37,120 nt of DNA, taken from contig JAFRVD010000060.1 of the NCBI GenBank assembly GCA_017441825.1, forward strand, positions 1 to 37,120, in the 5' to 3' direction. Position numbers and translations under genes: made by a program. The stretch is from Lachnospiraceae bacterium (GTDB taxonomy: Bacteria; Bacillota; Clostridia; Lachnospirales; Lachnospiraceae). The notes beneath the pieces were generated by a model that had not been told where the DNA came from, ran no database searches, and saw only the letters and a program-made list of their open reading frames with translations. Positions 32,636 to 37,120 of this stretch are shown piece after piece; position 1 is the stretch's first letter; each line of letters starts with the position of its first letter.

Positions 32636-34876
32636 TTATTCGACTCCTCTTCTGAAATGCCCCTTCGTATAAAGCGGCTCAGGCTCCTCCGTTTTCGTGT
32701 TCTTCAGGAAGCCTGAAATAAACGCGTCAAGAATTTTCCCGGTCTCTTCCGCGTTTTCCACAGTAAGATCGATCCTCACATGGGCAGGTGCAAGCTTCAG
32801 CACCGCTTCACGCTCTGAAAGGAGCGAAACGGGCCGACTGTTCAGGATCGTGTTCATGCAGTACCTGCATTCGTTCATTACGGGCATGAGATTTCCCATG
32901 CGGTCACGAAGCATAAGCCTTCGCGCACGTTTTTCGCAGCCGTACGCCGTCCGGACGATGCAGTTGGCACTGACCATCATCGGGACGCGCCCATACACGA
33001 GAAGCGTATTATTGTTCTGATCCAGATGAAGAAGCTCACGGTAATTGAGCTCCAGAGGATACGTGAGGCGTTTAAGCCCTGCGGAAAACAGGAACGCCCT
33101 CGACGCATTGTTCGTCCCGTACAACGTGTGGTCGCCGATGTAAATTCCGGGAAGCGCGTGCTGCTTCAGGAAATCGAGCCCGTCCAGCGAACGGACGAGG
33201 AAACCCGTGAATCCTGCGTCGCGGATCTCGGTGAGGTGCGCTTCAAAGTAACGCCGGGCGCGGTCCCTGAAAACCTGCGGAAGCGCAAGGTATACGTCCA
33301 TACCCTGCTCCCGGATCCGGGAAGCGAGCTCTGAATACCTGTCTGCCTCCGAAACAGTACTCTCGAGGATCACCTCTCTGACCTCTTTCCTCTTAAGGAC
33401 CGCATTGAACTGCGAAAGGTCACTAAAAAGGACGGTAAACTTCGGAACAGCTGAGTCTTCAGTATTCCGGGCTTCCGGTTTGCGGGCTGCAGTTTCCTTT
33501 TCAGGCTGTTCCGCTGACGAAGCTTCTCTGTTCCTCTCCGGAAGAATTCTCCTGTAGGACCTGTCTATCGCTTCATTGATCTTTGAAACCAGCTGCCGCC
33601 GGAGGTCGTTAAGCTGTGACACCGGAATGAAGACGCTGTCCTGTATTTCGCCAAGGATCTCCTCCGCGTAATAATCCGTTCCCCCGAGCTTCCCGAGCTG
33701 CTTCTCAAAGTCAGCCGAAGTCATCGGACGCCCCTCCGCTTTCGTGAGAGGCTCGCCAGACGTTAAGGTCACCGAAAGCACTTCGCCCCTTGCGGTAAAC
33801 GACGCGGAGAGACCAAGCGGATCTCCCGCTTTTGCATGATAGGAGATCCGGACAGGCGCCTTGAGTTCCTTACGGATATATTTCTCACGGATGTCCAGAA
33901 GAAGCGCTTCATTCTCTGCACGGAAGTCCTGCTCCTTTAAAGTCAGCATGTCTCTTCCGTTCTGCTTCCTGTAATAGCCCTCCGTAAAGCCCTGGCGGTT
34001 AAAGAGATCATAAAGCGCCCGAAGATCCGCCTTTGAAACGCGATATTCGGCACTTTTCCCTGATTTCATAAGGTCTAAGTATTTCCGGTAGATCGATGTC
34101 ACGCCGGCCGCGTATTCGGCCTTTTTGAGCCTTCCTTCTATTTTCAGGGAGTCCACTCCGGCTTCAGCGATCTCCGGAAGAAGCTCGAGCGCACAGAGGT
34201 CCTTCAAAGAAAGGACGTGACCGTCATAAAGCCCCTGAGCTTCTTTTCCGTGCTCGTTTAAGACCGTGTATGCCATCCGACAGGGCTGTGCACATCGGCC
34301 GCGGTTTCCGGACCGGCCGCCGGCCATCGAAGAAAAGAGGCACTGCCCCGAATAGGAATAGCACAGCGCTCCGTGTACAAAGCTTTCGATCTCGATCCCG
34401 GTCTCCTCCTTCATTTTGGAGAGTTCCGAAAGTGAGAGCTCGCGCGCCGGGATCACCCGCTTTACTCCGAGCTCCTGAAGCACGCGGACGGAACCCGGGC
34501 CGGAAACAGTCATCTGGGTGGACGCATGCACCGGAAGATCCGGAAAAAGCCTTCGGATCTCACGGATCACACCGGTATCCTGTACGATCACTGCGTCCAG
34601 GCCCACTTCATAAAGAGGGGCCAGAAGGCCGTAAAGGTCCTTCGTAAGCTCCTCTTCCTTAAACAGCGTATTCACAGTACAGTAGAGCTTTTTTCCGCGT
34701 CTGTGGGCGTAGCGGATGGCGTCCTCATAAGATTCTCCGGAAGCGTTTTCCGCGTACGCACGCGCACTGTAGCGCGAAAGCCCCATATAAACAGCATCTG
34801 CGCCTGCAGCGTAGCACGCCTTCATGACGTCTACGGACCCTGCAGGCGAAAGAAGCTCAGGTATTTTCCTTATCAT
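32636..34876 (-). CDS. U32 family protein with DUF3656 (RlhA/YdcP-like)
   Basis: The 746-residue protein starts with a TIM-barrel-like domain, [28 protein letters not shown]. The U32 signature is present at 164-179 ([16 protein letters not shown]), followed by [15 protein letters not shown], whose cysteines probably hold an iron-sulfur cluster. Residues from about 390 to 470 match the DUF3656 region, and the C-terminal part adds a second barrel with CEKRARRL and NECRYCMNT. Long U32 proteins with DUF3656 include RlhA, which hydroxylates cytidine 2501 of 23S rRNA, so RNA modification is more likely than peptidase activity. The ATG overlaps the ruvB stop (ATGA). Confidence 0.88.
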   Translation of the reverse strand: MIRKIPELLSPAGSVDVMKACYAAGADAVYMGLSRYSARAYAENASGESYEDAIRYAHRRGKKLYCTVNTLFKEEELTKDLYGLLAPLYEVGLDAVIVQDTGVIREIRRLFPDLPVHASTQMTVSGPGSVRVLQELGVKRVIPARELSLSELSKMKEETGIEIESFVHGALCYSYSGQCLFSSMAGGRSGNRGRCAQPCRMAYTVLNEHGKEAQGLYDGHVLSLKDLCALELLPEIAEAGVDSLKIEGRLKKAEYAAGVTSIYRKYLDLMKSGKSAEYRVSKADLRALYDLFNRQGFTEGYYRKQNGRDMLTLKEQDFRAENEALLLDIREKYIRKELKAPVRISYHAKAGDPLGLSASFTARGEVLSVTLTSGEPLTKAEGRPMTSADFEKQLGKLGGTDYYAEEILGEIQDSVFIPVSQLNDLRRQLVSKINEAIDRSYRRILPERNREASSAEQPEKETAARKPEARNTEDSAVPKFTVLFSDLSQFNAVLKRKEVREVILESTVSEADRYSELASRIREQGMDVYLALPQVFRDRARRYFEAHLTEIRDAGFTGFLVRSLDGLDFLKQHALPGIYIGDHTLYGTNNASRAFLFSAGLKRLTYPLELNYRELLHLDQNNNTLLVYGRVPMMVSANCIVRTAYGCEKRARRLMLRDRMGNLMPVMNECRYCMNTILNSRPVSLLSEREAVLKLAPAHVRIDLTVENAEETGKILDAFISGFLKNTKTEEPEPLYTKGHFRRGVE

Positions 34877-35877
34877 GTCTCTCTTAAGTCCGGGATTCCC
34901 AGATGATTGTATGCGAGGCCGGTCGCGACCCGCCCCTTCGGTGTACGTATCAGGAGGCCGTTCTGCATGAGGTAAGGCTCATAGACGTCCTCGAGCGTCC
35001 CTGCATCCTCGCTGATGGAGGCCGCAAGCGTATCGAGACCCACAGGCCCGCCGCCGAAAGTCTGGATGATGGTCATGAGGATCTTCCTGTCACCTGTGTC
35101 CAGGCCGAGCTTGTCCACCTCCAGCATGTCGAGCGCACGGTCCGCGATCTCCTTCGTGATCACGCCGTCCGCGCGGATCTGCGCATAATCGCGTACGCGC
35201 TTTAAAAGCCTGTTCGCAAGCCTCGGCGTGCCGCGGCTCCTTCTCGCGAGCTCAAATGCGGCATCCTCGCTGATATCAACGGAAAGAACTTCTGCGGAAC
35301 GGCCCACTATCACGCGAAGCTCGGGCACCGTGTAGTAGTCCATCCTGTGGATGATCCCGAAACGGTCCCGAAGAGGCGCCGTGAGAAGCCCCGCGCGCGT
35401 GGTCGCTCCCACCAATGTGAATTTCGGCAGGTCCAGCCGTATGCTCCGGGAAGTGGGTCCTTTTCCGATCACGATATCGATCACATAATCCTCCATGGCC
35501 GGGTACAGGACCTCCTCAACCTGACGGTTCAGCCTGTGGATCTCATCGATAAACAGGACGTCGTTCTCCTGGAGATTGTTCAGGATGGCGGCCAGTTCGC
35601 CTGGCTTTTCAATGGCAGGGCCGCTTGTGACCTTCATGTTCGAGCCCATCTCGTTCGCGATGATTCCGGCAAGAGTGGTCTTACCTAGGCCCGGAGGCCC
35701 GTAAAGGAGCACGTGGTCCAGTGACTCCTTTCTTTCCTTTGCGGCGTCGATGTAGATCTTGAGAGTCTCCTTGAGCTTCTCCTGGCCGATGTAGTCCGAA
35801 AACCGCTTCGGCCGGAGGCTCGACTCCAGATTCACGTCCTCATAGGTTTCTTCTGTGGTGATGATCCTTCTGTTCAC
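34873..35877 (-). CDS. ruvB: Holliday junction branch migration ATPase RuvB
   Basis: This AAA+ motor drives branch migration with RuvA. The protein has 334 residues. It shows [18 protein letters not shown], Walker [10 protein letters not shown] (60-68), Walker [10 protein letters not shown] (DEIH at 111-114), and the sensor/arginine-finger stretch [18 protein letters not shown]. The C-terminal winged helix ends [18 protein letters not shown]. The start is GTG with GGAG upstream, 12 nt after ruvA. No ruvC gene is present in the window; RecU at 21129-21683 is the expected resolvase partner. Confidence 0.97.
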   Translation of the reverse strand: MNRRIITTEETYEDVNLESSLRPKRFSDYIGQEKLKETLKIYIDAAKERKESLDHVLLYGPPGLGKTTLAGIIANEMGSNMKVTSGPAIEKPGELAAILNNLQENDVLFIDEIHRLNRQVEEVLYPAMEDYVIDIVIGKGPTSRSIRLDLPKFTLVGATTRAGLLTAPLRDRFGIIHRMDYYTVPELRVIVGRSAEVLSVDISEDAAFELARRSRGTPRLANRLLKRVRDYAQIRADGVITKEIADRALDMLEVDKLGLDTGDRKILMTIIQTFGGGPVGLDTLAASISEDAGTLEDVYEPYLMQNGLLIRTPKGRVATGLAYNHLGIPDLRET

Positions 35878-35889
35878 GTTTCTTCTCCG

Positions 35890-36495
35890 TTATCTGCCCA
35901 GCTTTTTCAGGGCTTCGCGGAGGATCTCCTCCGTACTCTTTCCTTCTGTATTCACAGACGATACCGCGCGGAGCGCGTCTGTCCCGGAATAGCCGAGGAC
36001 AGTGAGCGCCGCTACGGCGTCGCTTCTCTCTGTTGACGATGCCTGAGCCCTGCCCGTGGTTTCCGATTCCGCGAGGTGCGAGAAGCCTTCGTCGAGGTCC
36101 ACCTTGTCCTTAAGCTCCATGACGAGTCTCTGCGCGGTCTTCAGGCCAACTCCCGGCGCCTTTGCGATGGCGCGCACGTCCTGTGAAAGGATCGCGAAGC
36201 GGAGGTCGTCCGCGGAAAGCGCGGAGAGAATGGACTGCGCACCCTTAGGCCCGATGCCGGAGACCGTGATCAGCAGCTTGAACATGGCAAGGTCGTCCCT
36301 GTCCGGGAAACCGTAAAGGCTCATTTCGTCTTCCTTGACGTTCAGATGGGTATACAGAGTGACTTCGTTCCCTGCGGACGGAAGCCTCTCCAGTACTGAC
36401 AGCGGCACGAACACCTCAAAGCCTAAGCCTCCGGTGTCGATGACCGCGGAATTTTCCGTTTTTCTCGCGAGAACGCCTCTCACAAATGCGATCAT
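35890..36495 (-). CDS. ruvA: Holliday junction DNA-binding subunit RuvA
   Basis: The 201-residue protein has the three RuvA domains: an N-terminal OB fold (MIAFVRGVLARKTENSAVIDTGGLGFEVFVPLSVL), tandem helix-hairpin-helix motifs (LLITVSGIGPKGAQSILSALS and IAKAPGVGLKTAQRLVMELKDK), and a C-terminal UBA-like domain (SDAVAALTVLGYSGTDALRAV) that contacts RuvB. GGAGG lies before the ATG. It is the first gene of the ruvA-ruvB-U32-SEDS-PBP unit and has an extended -10 promoter. Confidence 0.97.
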   Translation of the reverse strand: MIAFVRGVLARKTENSAVIDTGGLGFEVFVPLSVLERLPSAGNEVTLYTHLNVKEDEMSLYGFPDRDDLAMFKLLITVSGIGPKGAQSILSALSADDLRFAILSQDVRAIAKAPGVGLKTAQRLVMELKDKVDLDEGFSHLAESETTGRAQASSTERSDAVAALTVLGYSGTDALRAVSSVNTEGKSTEEILREALKKLGR

Positions 36496-36529
36496 AAATC
36501 CCTCCCTGCGCCGAACAGGCGTTTTATGT

Positions 36530-36558
36530 ATTCTAGCATAGATGCGTTAAAACAACAA
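36530..36558 (-). promoter_or_regulatory. Promoter of ruvA operon
   Basis: On the minus strand TAGAAT (36530-36535) is preceded by TGC, an extended -10. TTGTTG (36553-36558) is a weak -35 at 17-bp spacing. The leader is about 27 nt. Confidence 0.65.
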
Positions 36559-36601
36559 GAGGGACCCTTAAGCCCGCGCGTCCTCAGGATTCAATGCATG
36601 C

Positions 36602-36630
36602 TTGCGAGGTTTTGGATTCACTGCTATAAT
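36602..36630 (+). promoter_or_regulatory. Promoter of the YprB-like gene
   Basis: TTGCGA (36602-36607) and TATAAT (36625-36630) have a 17-bp spacer and a TGC extended -10. The ATG begins 7 nt after the -10, so the predicted start point falls on or next to the A of the start codon. Confidence 0.7.
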
Positions 36631-36636
36631 AGCCCC

Positions 36637-37120
36637 ATGACTGTGATCGAAAAGGATATGGAGACAGCGTTCCCTGTCTTGCCCAAAGAACTCGAAGGTG
36701 CCCGCCGGCTCGTCTTCTATGACATTGAAACGACGGGCCTTTCCGCGTATTCTTCTTCGCTCTATCTTATCGGCGCACTGACTTACGAAGAAGGCAGGGC
36801 GCGCTTTTACCAGTGGTTCGCACCTTCGCTTTCCTGTGAGCTTGAGATCCTCCGTGCGTTTTTCAGGTTTCTTCGTCCGGGGGATCTTCTTGTGAGCTTC
36901 AACGGAGAGACCTTTGACCGGAATTATCTTACGGCCTGCGCTAACCAGTATACGGAGGGCTGTCCGCTCTCAGGTATTCCGAGCGTGGATCTTCTCCGGA
37001 AGATCCGGAAGCACAAGGACGTTTTCGGGCTTCCCGGGCTTCGCCAGAAGGCTGTGGAGCGGTTTTTGGGGATCGAACGCGAGGATATGTATACGGGCGG
37101 CGAACTCATCGCCGTATACG
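36637..37120 (+). CDS. YprB-type RNase H-like exonuclease domain protein (5' part)
   Basis: The reading frame from the ATG at 36637 stays open to the window edge; 161 codons are visible. It contains LVFYDIETTGLS, the DxE motif of DEDD exonucleases, then SSLYLIGALTYEE, LLVSFNGETFDRNYL, and VDLLRKIRKHKDVFGLPGLRQKAVERFLG, the usual order in YprB-like ribonuclease H-fold proteins. In Bacillus a similar gene lies next to a DEAD/DEAH helicase gene. No ribosome binding site fits the ATG: the bases before it are AGCCCC. A second ATG at codon 8 has AAAGGA only 1 nt away. The gene diverges from ruvA. Family fairly sure; C-terminus outside the window. Confidence 0.85.
   Translation, partial: MTVIEKDMETAFPVLPKELEGARRLVFYDIETTGLSAYSSSLYLIGALTYEEGRARFYQWFAPSLSCELEILRAFFRFLRPGDLLVSFNGETFDRNYLTACANQYTEGCPLSGIPSVDLLRKIRKHKDVFGLPGLRQKAVERFLGIEREDMYTGGELIAVY

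Noticed and set aside
1-37120. CRISPR arrays, phage structural genes or a known defence system
   Set aside because: No regularly spaced repeats, cas genes, capsid/tail genes, or recognised defence nuclease sets are present.

Overview
The window looks like a chromosomal segment of a Bacillota (Firmicutes) bacterium, most likely a Clostridia member of Lachnospiraceae type with moderately high G+C. Clues are RecU, a WalJ-type hydrolase, separate ParE/ParC subunits, a PolA with a decayed proofreading domain, and strong TTGACA/TATAAT promoters with purine-rich ribosome binding sites. Nearly everything is on the minus strand. The exceptions are a lysR gene and a gene cut by the right edge.

Left edge (1-675): a truncated large serine recombinase (zinc-ribbon region) abuts a cluster of direct and inverted repeats that resembles the end of an insertion sequence. 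This is a mobile-element scar next to the accessory block.

Accessory redox block (676-8926): nine tightly packed minus-strand genes encode a UPF0718/DUF318 permease, a DUF362 lipoprotein, a DUF4405 histidine-rich membrane protein, a flavodoxin lipoprotein, two aldo/keto reductases, an SDR oxidoreductase, an NTF2/SnoaL-like lipoprotein and a cytoplasmic flavodoxin. A divergent LysR regulator shares a compact 127-bp promoter region with them, and a 15-bp dyad of LysR-box form lies between the two promoters. I infer a regulated unit that links cytoplasmic NAD(P)H/flavin chemistry to redox proteins outside the membrane. The substrate is unknown.

Core block (9070-36495), read right to left. ruvA-ruvB-U32 peptidase-SEDS protein-class B PBP form one overlapping unit combining recombination and cell-wall genes. 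Next comes a CtpE-like P-type ATPase, an NlpC/P60 lipoprotein, alaS, a small membrane protein, a RluA-type pseudouridine synthase and recU. tRNA-Leu(CAA) and secG follow, then smpB, parE-parC and a membrane SH3 protein. A consensus promoter then drives the DUF177 protein and rpmF. The last group is a zf-HC2 membrane protein, polA, coaE and walJ, which ends at a hairpin shared with the convergent lysR.

Right edge (36637-37120): the start of a plus-strand YprB-type RNase H-like exonuclease gene. Its promoter is so close to the ATG that the mRNA may be leaderless.

The core block is ordinary housekeeping. The best candidate for something little described is the 676-8926 redox locus with its paired secreted and cytoplasmic flavodoxins.
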